This document shows, piece by piece, positions 36,780-46,989 of a DNA stretch of 64,000 nucleotides. The translations under genes were made by a program, and so were the position numbers. How positions within the stretch are numbered: position 1 is the first letter of the stretch; every line of letters starts with the position of its first letter. This stretch comes from Sipunculus nudus (Eukaryota > Annelida > Sipuncula > Golfingiida > Sipunculidae): NCBI GenBank assembly GCA_026874595.1, contig CM049314.1, positions 54,483,812-54,547,811 of the forward strand, given 5' to 3'. Under the pieces are notes generated by a model. It was not told the DNA's origin and searched no databases. It saw only the letters and a program-made list of their open reading frames with translations.

Positions 36780-36791
36780 ATTGTTATGCAT
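36780..36791 (+). promoter_or_regulatory. SOX-POU composite motif
   Basis: ATTGTTATGCAT places a SOX half-site (ATTGTT) directly next to a POU half-site (ATGCAT) with no gap. It matches 11 consecutive positions (ATTGTTATGCA) of the known SOX2-POU composite element. It sits about 640 bp upstream of the SoxB2 ATG. Confidence 0.5.
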
Positions 36792-36849
36792 TCGTGAGCT
36801 TTGAATAGCCGCGCATAATGGTCGCCAATGCATGGCGCTTTAAACAGTG

Positions 36850-37640
36850 CTTATGGATCCACGGGCTCTCCCATTAAACATGACGAAACAACGGAGCTTT
36901 TGGCAATGATTCTGAACCTTGTCAAAACAGGGGTCACAAACAACGACCGGCATGCGAGCGCTATATGATCATAAACACCCTGCAACCTTTAAAAGCCCAT
37001 ACTTTACACGGAAAACTATCAGCTCCAACGGTATGTTGTATGTCATTAACGTTTCAAAGTGGTTTAAGACCCGGTTTTCTTCTTGTGTTTGTTGCGCTGT
37101 TGCGGTTTGGGTGGGTCATTGAGTGTTGTACATTTGATAAAATAAAGGTTGTAAAACTACAGGTTATTGATTTATAAACAATGATTTATATACATGTTTT
37201 ATATACGAACGATGCCCTTATATTCCATACGTATGATCACTACAGCATCATAAAGCATATAATTTAATTTAATTTATCTCTCCCTCTCTCTCTCCCCCTA
37301 TATATATATAAACATATATATATTATTTAAACACTATATAAAATTAAAACAATTTCCTCATTTATGTATAAATCTATATTATATAGTAATGTATATATTC
37401 TATTTATACATAAACATATCCAGTGAAGTAAACATCACATAATTCATGTTTTATTCTCCGCCGAAAGTTTGTTTAACACATTTGAGGCACACATCTCTCA
37501 AATTATAAATTCGTAATACTCTCTCTCTCTCTCTTTAAATATATATAATGTGCATTGTAATATGTGCATTTTCATATAACCTGCTTTTAAACATTGAGCA
37601 CTGTAGGTAAAACATTACACAAACTAAGGTCCACCATATA
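36850..37640. other. Upstream flank of SoxB2
   Basis: Complex, GC-normal to about 37170, then AT-rich with short TC runs. Several AGGTGT/ACACCT (T-box-like) words lie between 36430 and 36770, including an inverted pair around 36742-36764. Frames at 36919-37177 have no domain. Probable regulatory DNA, unproven. Confidence 0.4.
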
Positions 37641-37642
37641 TT

Positions 37643-37692
37643 TGTATATATATATATTTATATATATATATTTATATATATATATATATGTG
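37643..37692. repeat. (TA)n tract with TTTA interruptions
   Basis: About 50 bp of TA repeats, with short TTTATA breaks like those at 23461-23562, followed by (TG)n. Confidence 0.9.
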
Positions 37693-37699
37693 TGTGTGT

Positions 37700-38164
37700 G
37701 TATACACCATATATATAATTATGGCGACATATGAAAATAATGAAGGTTAAGTGCGCCCCTTTCCTGACACGTATGTATATAGGTATTTTTTTTATACATT
37801 TGATAAATATATGTATTAGTTGTATTTGGTATTATCTGATACTTGCTATCGTTATGCACAAATTGAATCAAACAGTGCAAAGTGATTTTATCCATTCCTC
37901 CCATCAAAAAGTTGCCGGTCTTGCAACACAGCGTAGATTGGAATTTGCAAATTCAGCTTATATGTGGTACACAGCAATTCTATATGTACATAAATGTGTA
38001 TCGCAGTTGTATTTGACAAAACATCGGTCGTTATAATTACTGTTATATTTTTTCTTTGTTGTGTTGGTTTATTCCTTGTTTATACTCATTAATTTAAAGG
38101 TTGATATATATGTGCAATTAATACTCACCTGCTATATTAATTATATATGCACATCAGACGGACA

Positions 38165-38165
<1 letters not shown>
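37700..38165. other. AT-rich spacer
   Basis: The plus frame at 37731-38036 (101 codons) has no recognisable domain, signal or splice context. I regard it as chance. Confidence 0.5.

Positions 38166-38168
<3 letters not shown>

Positions 38169-38216
<48 letters not shown>
38169..38216. repeat. (TA)n tract
   Basis: About 24 TA repeats directly at the 3' side (minus-strand sense) of the hammerhead-like element. Confidence 0.95.
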
Positions 38217-38222
<6 letters not shown>

Positions 38223-38226
38223 TGCT

Positions 38227-38303
38227 GAAGAAAAACAACACTGTAAATTCACAACAGTCTGTTTAACGGGATGCGACCCGATCATCAGATGTTGTTTTTC
38301 TTC
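38227..38303 (-). ncRNA. Hammerhead-ribozyme-like motif, copy A
   Basis: Minus strand, 5' to 3': distal stem I GAAGAAAAACAA (38303-38292) pairs perfectly with TTGTTTTTCTTC (38238-38227). Proximal stem I is CAU/GUG. The core CUGAUGA (38288-38282) is exact. Stem II is CGGG (38280-38277) with CCCG (38270-38267). UAAA stands where GAAA is expected. Stem III is CA-GAC-UG (38261-38255), then the cleavage-site triplet GUU. This is the type I layout with a tiny stem III known from Penelope-like retroelements. The G12 position is changed (to U), so self-cleavage is doubtful. Confidence 0.5.
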
Positions 38304-38330
38304 AACGTTATTTTTCTTCAGCGTAATACC

Positions 38331-38363
38331 GCTCTGGCCTATACAGTCTGTAGGCCATAGAGC
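38331..38363 (-). other. Bulged hairpin upstream of hammerhead-like copy A
   Basis: Read on the minus strand: GCTCT, bulge AT, GGCCTA, a 9-nt loop, TAGGCC, AGAGC: 11 base pairs with one 2-nt bulge. It lies about 30 bp 5' of stem I of copy A, with a near-duplicate of the GAAGAAAAA stem word in between. Its counterpart at 30565-30591 keeps the layout with a different inner stem. Confidence 0.45.
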
Positions 38364-38386
38364 ATTTTACAACGGAAGGTAACTCT

Positions 38387-38390
<4 letters not shown>

Positions 38391-38467
<77 letters not shown>
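38391..38467. repeat. (TC)n(TA)n microsatellite
   Basis: A TC tract followed by a TA tract, on the other side of the hammerhead/hairpin element, which is thus bracketed by TA repeats. Confidence 0.95.
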
Positions 38468-38469
<2 letters not shown>

Positions 38470-38478
<9 letters not shown>

Positions 38479-39900
38479 ATATACAATATTATATATATTA
38501 AGAAATTCATCAACCCTTTATACTGCATGTCAAGATTAATGTTTTGCTTCGGACAAATATTAACACTCTTGTGTTTTACATCAGAGATAATATCCGGCTC
38601 AGATATAATATGTATCTTTCTAGAATCAAAATTTACTCCTGAGTAAATTAACTATTTCGGACTCAAAACAAATATTTTATATGTATGATCTAAGAAAATG
38701 TGTTCAAATTCTAGGTATCACTCTGAGGTGTCACTTTAGTGGTCCTAAGATACCCTCTGAGCGAAAAAAAGGGGTTAATAAGGATATGCCGTCAAAAGCA
38801 GCTGCATGGTTGTGAATCGCGACATTACCGACATATATCATAACACCATGCATGCATAAGACTTCCTGACCAAATTACCCTATGAACGTTCGATTAGGCT
38901 CATATCCCCCCCCCCCCCCCCCCCCTTGCCCGGCAGAATGCAGGGTCTGGAATTTACTCCCCACTTTAACACTTAACTAAAAAATCTCTGACTCAAACTA
39001 ATTTGAAAACTAATTCTTCTGGCGAGCTGTTTGTTAATAATATTTATATTAACATTTTTCAATACATTATACTACTACCCGCATTATTCAACACATACTA
39101 CATTATAGAAATATTCGGAAGAAAGATAAAAAAGAAGGGGATTAATTAGTAGGGGGATTTGTAATTAAGGATAAGCTTTTGGGGGGATGTGTGTTCTGTT
39201 TGTTTGTGTGTGGGTGTGTGTGTTTGTAAGAGTGTGTGTGTGTTAGCGCTGAGTCTGATAATCAGAGATTCAATTGCTACCAACTTATCGCAGTGACATA
39301 TAGGAAAATACAATAAATAAAATACTCTGAAGCTAAGTTGTTGAAAACAGTCGCTAGTTTTATAGAATGGATAATGTATATTTAATTTAATTGTGCATGC
39401 AAGATATATCAAAAACCTCCAATGCCTCTGAAAAAATTATTGAATCAAGGAATGAAATCAATTATACCAGTAGTCCGCCTAGATCCATTGATTTAAATAT
39501 TTTTATTATAATAGTTTTTTTTTTATGTTACAGCTAGTGGAACACACTCCTTAATTACATGTGTTAATGGAGTACAGCCTACATGGTCAACAGAACAGGA
39601 GTCTTCCACACAAGGCCTAATTAGATTAGGCAATTAAATGCATATATTTATGATTCAATAAACATGCACCGGGTGAATAGACGTTATAACATACACCAAA
39701 TCTTAACTAGTACTGTGCCCATTATATGTACTGTGCCCTATATATATATATAGGATGCATATAATTAGGATGCATAACTGCATGTAAAAGTTTTGTGTTT
39801 GAAGTATATGTTCTTTATTAGATATGTTTTTTATTAATTTTATATATTAAAATATTGAATTTTATTTATAAATCAATACGCATGTTTTTTTATGGCTATA
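38470..39900. other. AT-rich spacer with a poly(C) run
   Basis: A run of about 19 C is at 38907-38925. The frame at 39146-39412 (minus) has no domain. A direct-repeat trace, AGGATGCATA, occurs twice near 39755. Confidence 0.6.
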
Positions 39901-39912
39901 ATAAATAAATAA

Positions 39913-39960
<48 letters not shown>
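39901..39960. repeat. (AAAT)n(TA)n microsatellite
   Basis: Short AAAT repeats followed by about 22 TA repeats. Confidence 0.93.
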
Positions 39961-39963
<3 letters not shown>

Positions 39964-41011
39964 TTACCAGTCTTATAATTGATGTTTAATTTTCCAAAAC
40001 TACGTCAGATATATTACACTGATTATCCAGTACGTCTATTAAACCATACAGTTATAATACAATCTTGTAACACCATGATTAAAATGAGAGAAAAGGCTTC
40101 ATTATACCCCCTTTCCCGTTTATACCCGGGTATAATTTGGGCTAAACAAGACTATTTCATTAATCTCCTTTGTCCGTTTTACACCTCTCAAACCCAAACA
40201 AAGAAATTCACTTAGTATTATAAAGGTATAAACTTATTCACATTTTAAAACACTTATATTATTGCACATGCAGGAGTGACAAACACGCAGTGTTCTCCAA
40301 ATATACGATCCGTTTTTATGGATGTTGCATATACGATATTGGATAACGGGATTCCGACACAGGTGTTTTCCACTTTTCTACAAACCCTTGGAGTGATGAA
40401 GTGGCCAGTATCCCATACATTGGTCATTCAAAGAAAAAACTCAGTTAAAAAACTTTAGTAATTTTTAAACTAGTGGCTTAAATAGTTTTCCATTTCATGG
40501 TGTATGGTGGTGCCTTATGCAAAATTACATTGTCAAGCTATAGATAAATGAAGCTAATATGTTAATAGATCAAAGCTGGTGTATAAAACTATATAGGGCC
40601 GGGATATGATATAGACCAGGACAAATTATACATCCAAGCATAATGTTAGCTGTCAGATTTTATAGCCCGGCTATCTATATTGCATGCGCTATAGGCTGGA
40701 TTTTATTTATACCAGATATATGATATGAAATTTGCTATTCAAGTTTAGATAACACCAAGCATCGCTTCCATTGCCTGTGATGCAAAACATTATCAATATT
40801 TTATATATTTGATAACTATCTTTCATCATAACAATATAAATTTTACTTTCTTATACTTAAATTCTCTTTCGATGTCTTACATAACCCCGGTGTATGAAGA
40901 CATTTGTAATTGATTTAAAATTAAAATGAATTTCAGGTCAACCATGAACCTGAAACCTAACCTAAAATCGCAACACCGGAAGAAACATGTTACATTTATA
41001 TGACTGTACTA

Positions 41012-41014
<3 letters not shown>
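39961..41014. other. Spacer with TATACCCGGGTATA-family fragments
   Basis: At about 40105-40150 the palindrome TATACCCGGGTATA is followed by ATTTGGGCTA. At 40590-40725 there are related GGCCGGGATAT, TAGCCCGGCTAT and TATACCAGATATA words in both orientations. The same vocabulary occurs around 59046-59610 and 60330-60480. No gene recognised; frames at 39979-40215 and 40276-40458 have no domain. Confidence 0.45.

Positions 41015-41015
<1 letters not shown>

Positions 41016-41054
<39 letters not shown>
41016..41054. repeat. (TA)n tract
   Basis: About 20 TA repeats, 25 bp before hammerhead-like copy B. Confidence 0.95.
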
Positions 41055-41057
<3 letters not shown>

Positions 41058-41079
41058 GTTGGAAGCACACATGCATAAC

Positions 41080-41122
41080 TCACACCTGAAGAGCCTTCTG
41101 GGCCAAACGGACCGTTGTGTGA
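41080..41122 (+). ncRNA. Hammerhead-ribozyme-like motif, copy B
   Basis: Stem I is UCACAC (41080-41085) with GUGUGA (41117-41122), six perfect pairs. The core CUGAAGA (41086-41092) fits the CUGANGA consensus. Stem II is GCC/GGC around UUCUG (41093-41103). CAAA (41104-41107) stands at the GAAA position. Stem III is CG-GAC-CG (41108-41114), followed by GUU, the cleavage triplet. All three helices and their order match a type I hammerhead with minimal stem III. Position G12 is C, predicted to impair cleavage. It lies between two (TA)n tracts, like copy A. Confidence 0.55.
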
Positions 41123-41155
41123 AACATTGAGAACCAGTTAAGCTCTCGGACTGTT

Positions 41156-41159
<4 letters not shown>

Positions 41160-41219
<60 letters not shown>
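41160..41219. repeat. (TA)n tract
   Basis: About 30 TA repeats, 38 bp after hammerhead-like copy B. Confidence 0.95.
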
Positions 41220-41224
<5 letters not shown>

Positions 41225-41339
41225 TAGAAAATATATTGTACCTGTACGAATTATGTTATTTATAATTTAAAACATACACTTAAAATAAATTGGAATGAGA
41301 AATGTATAATATATATAAAGGGAAATGGAATTTATTTTT

Positions 41340-42250
41340 TATTGTATTAGCTTTTCCTAAATGTATGAAGTGACTGAAGCCAGCTCCCATCTATTCGTCA
41401 GCTCTTTATGCTAACAAAGACACTGGTTGATTCACGAGCACAACAGGGAGACCCTGATCCGTAAAATAAAAACGCCGATTAAAAAGCGAGGACAGGTGGT
41501 CACCGAGCATTTGGTGCGTGCGTCAAATAATAAAGCGTTCAGAATCCGTGCTTGCTCGAGGAAGTTACAGTTCACGACCGTTTAACTGAGGGCGGGGGTT
41601 ACCTGTGCAGGTTTGTGTCTCGATGTCACTGCGGCAGCGATCGACTCGAGACAACTCAAAACATCCCAGTCAAAACCAGCAAGAACTCCACGCGGAGAAG
41701 GGTCTATAAAACCCGACGACGGTGCTCAAGAAACAATAATTTATAAATTTATGTTCCCTTCAAGAGCCCGGTAGAATAAGAGGGAAACTCACTCCGGCAT
41801 CGTGATAACTGCCAAATTGCTCCTTGAACAACAAAGCTGAGATAATGACCCACAATTATAACATAAACTGGTTCATTTAGCCGCACCGTGAGTGGGGTAT
41901 AGCACGACCGCTTTGTCCACGCGGGGCTTCCACAGTGATATGGAGGTTGGTCTGAGGGCCGTGCAGGCGGGACCCTCTCGCTGCCGGCCGCCACACTTAC
42001 CTGGCGGACACCTTTTATTGTTTTCAAAATGTCTTCAAACACATAACTGAAGATATACAAGGGTGTGTGAATAGCCATGTAGATATAAAATTAAATGTAT
42101 GGACCTTACGCCTGATAAGACTGCTGTCAAGGATTAGCGCTCTTCCAGACTGACTTACATTTGTTCACCGCCAGTAGTTAGAGCTAGGGAATAACAACCC
42201 AATAATACAAGAATTAGCTATATCTGGATTTTAGAACCTAATATAAGTTC
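41340..42250. other. Complex non-coding block, possible SoxB2 regulatory DNA
   Basis: An island of GC-normal, non-repetitive sequence in AT-rich surroundings, about 5-6 kb upstream of SoxB2. Frames at 41552-41746 (plus, TTG first codon) and 41749-42078 (minus) show no domain. It contains TAAT-type words and a CACCTG-type E-box. Candidate enhancer on composition and position only. Confidence 0.3.
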
Positions 42251-42487
42251 ACGTCCGTAACTTCCTCTCTATTCTTGCTACCATCACTTAATCATAACTT
42301 AATCGACTTATTTTTGTTCGTTTATATCATTCTATTAAGTTGCTCGTGCAGTGTAAGCAATGCCATTGTTTTAACGCACCATGGCAATATTAATGATGTT
42401 AATAATGTAAATAATAATAATAACAATATTTATAATTATAATAATATCAATAAAAAATTAATAATTAAAATAATAATATACATATAT

Positions 42488-42496
<9 letters not shown>

Positions 42497-42555
<59 letters not shown>
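42497..42555. repeat. (TA)n tract
   Basis: About 29 TA repeats following an AAT-rich stretch. Confidence 0.95.
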
Positions 42556-42558
<3 letters not shown>

Positions 42559-42825
42559 TACTGGAAGACGCGAATTGAATAATTTTTATGCATTTAATAA
42601 ATAAGAGAGAGAAACGAAAGCTAATTGTTACCAGTCTTCTATTTCTACAAGCATTACATTCCTTAAATCAAGAAATCACGATGCCAGGAGCAGAACCAAG
42701 TAGAATTTTTTATAAAAAGAGAGCAATATATTTTAGACGTAAGTCTAACGAAAATTTAGACAGTCATATGCGTTTCTATATCCATGCCTAGATGTATGGA
42801 CTGCAACAGAAACATTTAGCCCGGG

Positions 42826-42915
42826 AAAAATTGTTGGGTCAACTTTGGATTCGAACCCATGTCGATGGCTTCGTTGGAAAAAGCAAGCTTCACTAGCGGT
42901 ACGGGATGGCCTTTA
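42826..42915 (-). mobile_element. tRNA-derived fragment (SINE head or tRNA pseudogene)
   Basis: On the minus strand GGGTTCGAATCC (box B, about 42847-42858) is preceded by a GCTAGTGAAGC-like box A about 40 nt upstream, spaced as in a tRNA. The T-stem has two mismatches (AUGGG against CCAAA), so a working tRNA is unlikely. It lies immediately before the 57-bp array. I cannot assign it to the SINE family seen at 9374 and 23720. Confidence 0.4.
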
Positions 42916-44540
42916 ACCAACTACGTGGTTTAACCAACTACGTGTGTCCTATTGTTCACTGAGTGCCCGTTGTTTGTTCATGTACCTGCTGTCTGCATCG
43001 TGTGTCCTACTGATGACTGAGTACCCGCTATATGTTAAGGAATCTCCTGCCTGCTACGGACGTCCTATTGTTCACTGAGTGCCCGTTGGTTGTTCATGTA
43101 TCTGCTGTCTGCAACGTGTGACCTACTGATGGCTGAGTACCCGCTATATGTTAAGGAATCTCCTGCCTGCTACGGACGTCCTATTGTTCACTGAGTGCCT
43201 GTTGGTTGTTCATGTATCTGCTGTCTGCAACGTGTGTCCTACTGATGACTGAGTACCCGCTATATGTTTAGGAATCTCCTGCCTGCTACGGACGTCCTAT
43301 TGTTCACTGAGTGCCCGTTGGTTGTTCATGTATCTGCTCTCTGCAACGTGTGTCTTACTGATGACTGAGTACCCGCTATATGTTAAGGAATCTCCTGCCT
43401 GCTACGGACGTCCTAATGTTCACTGAGTGCCCGTTGGTTGTTCATGTATCTGCTGTCTGCAACGTGTGTCTTACTGATGACTGAGTACCCGCTATATGTT
43501 AAGGAATCTCCTGCCTGCTACGGACGTCCTATTGTTCACTGAGTGCCTGTTGGTTGTTCATATATCTGCTGTCTGCAACGTGTGTCTTACTGATGACTGA
43601 GTACCCGCTATATGTTTAGGAATCTCCTGCCTGCTACGGACGTCCTATTGTTCATTGAGTGCCTGTTGGTTGTTCATGTATCTGCTGTCTGCAACGTGTG
43701 TCTTACTGATGACTGAGTACCCGCTATATGTTTAGGAATCTCCTGCCTGCTACGGACGTCCTATTGTTCACTGAGTGCCTGTTGGTTGTTCATGTATCTG
43801 CTGTCTGCAACGTGTGTCTTACTGATGACTGAGTACCCGCTATATGTTACGGAATCTCTTGCCTGCTACGGACGTCCTATTGTTCACTGAGTGCCCGTTG
43901 TTTGTTCATGTATCTGCTGTCTGCAACGTGTGTCCTACTGATGACTGAGTACCCGCTATATGTCACGGAATCTCCTGCCTGCTACGGACGTCCTATTGTT
44001 CACTGAGTGCCGGTTGGTTGTTCATGTATCTGCTGTCTGCAACGTGTGTCCAACTGATGACTGAGTACCCGCTATATGTCACGGAATCTCCTGCCTGCTA
44101 CGGACGTCCTAATGTTCACTGAGTGCCTGTTGGTTGTTCATGTATCTGCTGTCTGCAACGTGTGTCTTATTGATGACTGAGTACCCGCTATATGTTAAGG
44201 AATCTCCTGCCTGCTATGGACGTCCTAATGTTCACTGAGTGCCCGTTGCTTGTTCATGTATCTGCTCTCTGCAACGTGTGTCTTACTGATGACTGAGTAC
44301 CCGCTATATGTTAAGGAATCTCCTGCCTGCTACGGACGTCCTAATGTTCACTGAGTGCCTGTTGGTTGTTCATGTATCTGCTGTCTGCAAAGTGTGTCGT
44401 ACTGATGGCTGAGTACCCGCTATATGTTACGGAATCTCCTGCCTGCTACGGACGTCCTAATGGTCACTGAGTGCCCATTGGTTGTTCATGTATCTGCTGT
44501 TTGCAACGTGTATCCTACTGATGACTGGGTACCCGCTATA
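42916..44540. repeat. 114-bp dimeric minisatellite (two 57-bp subunits), about 14 copies
   Basis: Subunit A contains CTACTGATGACTGAGTACCC and GCTATATGTTAAGGAATC. Subunit B contains CTATTGTTCACTGAGTGCCC and GTTGGTTGTTCATGTATC. They alternate strictly, giving a 114-bp higher-order unit with few differences between copies. The left edge shows a small duplication of TTTAACCAACTACGT. Stops (TGA in CACTGAGTG) interrupt the frames, so I see no coding role. Confidence 0.93.
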
Positions 44541-46935
44541 TGAATATGGAGTCTCATGCCTGCTACGTGTGTCCTACTGTTTGCTGAGTGTTCGCATTTC
44601 GCTTCTGTTGCTGGTTTATTCTGTGTGTGTCCTATTGCCCACTGTCTGTCCGTTGTTTGTTCCCGTGTCTGCTGTCTGCTTCATGTCACCTACATGAGTT
44701 TCCAATGTCTGTTGTTGTGTCTGCTTTCTGCTAATTGTGTTCTATTGTCCAATTTGTTGCCATTGTTTGTTGCTGTATTTGCTGTCTTCTACGTGTGTCC
44801 TACTGAAGACTGAGTACCCGCTATTTGTTACGGAGTCTCCTGCCTGCTATGTGTACTATTGTTCACTGAGTGTCCGCTGTTTGTTCTTGTGTCTGCTGTC
44901 TTCTACGTGTGTCCTACAGTTTACTGAGTGTCCGCTGTTAGTTCCTGTGTGTGCTGTCTGCTACGGTGTCCTACTAATTACTGACTGTCCGCTATTTGTG
45001 ACGGAGTCTCCTACCCGTCACTTGTTTCCTACTGTTTACTGAGTGTAGGCATTTTGTTCCTGGTGCTGGTGTTTCCTGTTTGTGTCCTATTGACTACTGT
45101 CCGTCCAATGATTGTTCCTGTGTCTGCTGTCTACTACATGTGTCCTACTGTTCAATGTGTGTCCAATGTCTGTTGTTGTGTCTGCTAACTACTACGTGTG
45201 TCCTTAAGTTTACTGAGTGTCCGCTGTTTGTTCCTGTGTCTGCTGTCTGCTACGTGTGTCCTACTGTTTACTGAGTATCCGTTGTTTGTTCCTGTTGATG
45301 GTGTTCCCTGTTTGTGTCTACCGTCTGTCCAATGTCTGTTTTTGTTTCTGCTAACTACTACGTGTGTCCTCAAGTTTACTGTGTGTCCAATGTCTGGTGT
45401 TGTGTCTGCTGTCTACTATGTGTGTCCTACAGTTGACTGAGTGTCCGTTGTTTGTTCCTATGTCTGCTTCCTACTTCGTGTGTCATACTGTTCAATGTGT
45501 TTCCAATGTTTGTTGTTGTGTCTTCTGTCTCCTACGTCTGTCCTACAGTTTACTGAGTGTCCGCTGTTTGTTCGTGTGTCTCCTGCATGCTACGTGTGCA
45601 TTTCTGTGAGTGACCGCTGTTTGTTTCTGTTGCTGGTGTCTCCTGTTTGTGTCTACTGTTCAATGTGTGTCCAATGTCTGTTGTTGTGTCTGCTGTCTAC
45701 TATGTGTGTCCTATAATTAACTGAGTGTCCGCTGTTTGTTCTTGTGTCTCCTGCCTGCTACGTGTGTCCTACTGTTTACTGAGTGTCTGTTGTTTGTTAC
45801 TGTGTCTGCTGTCTACTACGTGTGTCCTACAGTTTTCTGTGTGTCCGTTGTTTGTTCCTGTGTCTGCTGTCTACTACGTGTGTCCTACTGTTCAATGTGT
45901 GTCCAATGTCTAATGTTGTGTCTGCTGTCTACCACGTGTGTCCTACAATTTACTGAGTGTCCGCTGATTGTTCCTGTGTCTGCTGTCTGCTACGGTGTAC
46001 TACTGTTTACTGAATTTCTATTGTTTTTTCCAGTGTCTGCTGTTTACTACATGTGTCCTACTGTTCAATGTGTATCCAATGTCCCTTGTTGTGTCTGCTG
46101 TCTAATATGTGTGCCATACAGTTTACTGAGAGTCCGCTGTTTGTTCCTGTGTCTGCTGTCTACTACGTGTGTCTTACTGTTCAATTAGTGTCCAATGTCT
46201 GTTGTTGTTTCTGCTTTCTGCAAATTGTGCCCCGTTGTCCACTGTGTTGCCGCTGTTTGATCCTGTGTTTGCTGCCTGCTACGTGTGTCTACTGACGACT
46301 GAGTACCCGCTATATGTTACGGAGTCTCCTGCGTGCTACTTCTTTCCTACTGTATACTGAGTGTCCGCATTTTGTTCCTGGTGCTGGTGTCTCCTGTATG
46401 TCTCCTATTATCTACTGTTTGTTCGTTGTTTGTTCCCGTGTCTGCTGTCTTCTACGTGTGTCCTACTGTTCAATGTGTGTCCAATGTCTGTTGTTGCACC
46501 TGCTGTCTACTATGTGTGTTCTACAGTTTACTGAGTGTCCGCTGTTTGTTCCTGTGTCTGCTGTCTGTTACGGTGTCCTACTGTTTACTAACTGTCCGCT
46601 ATTTGTTACGGAGTTTCCTGCCTGCTACGTGTGTCCTACTGTTTACTGAGTATCCACTGTTTGTTCCTGTTGCTTGTGTCTCCTATTTGTGTCCTATTGT
46701 CTACTGTATGTCCGTTGTTTGTTCCTGTGTCTGCTGTCTACAACGTGTGTCCTACTGTTCAATGTGTTTCCAATGTCTGTTGTTGTGGGTGACGTCTACT
46801 ACGTGTGTTCTTTTGATGACTGAGTTCCCGCTATTTGTTACTGAGTCTCCTGCCTGCTACGTGTATCCTAGTGTTCACTGTATGTCCCCTCTTTCTTTCT
46901 GTGTCGTCTGTCTGTTACTTGTGTCCTATTCTGTT
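44541..46935. repeat. Diverged 57-bp monomer array, about 42 copies
   Basis: Same 57-bp family as the preceding dimers, but units such as CTACTGTTTACTGAGTGTCC then GCTGTTTGTTCCTGTGTCTG lack strict A/B alternation and vary more. Frames here read Cys/Leu/Val-rich 19-residue repeats in all three plus phases. They are broken by TGA and frame changes and look non-coding. Confidence 0.9.
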
Positions 46936-46989
46936 CAATAACACACTCTAGGTGGTGTAATTAGGACAAGATATATGATGACAATTCAT

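Noticed and set aside
42826-42915. Functional tRNA gene on the minus strand
   Set aside because: Box A and box B words are present but the T-stem has two mismatches and no acceptor stem could be paired.
43000-44540. Repeated CTGATGA words that could be hammerhead cores
   Set aside because: They are part of the 114-bp minisatellite unit; no GAAAC-like partner or flanking stems are present.
44482-46941. Cys/Leu-rich 19-residue repeat frames resembling membrane proteins
   Set aside because: They are translations of the 57-bp minisatellite and are equally open in all three plus frames with frequent frame changes.
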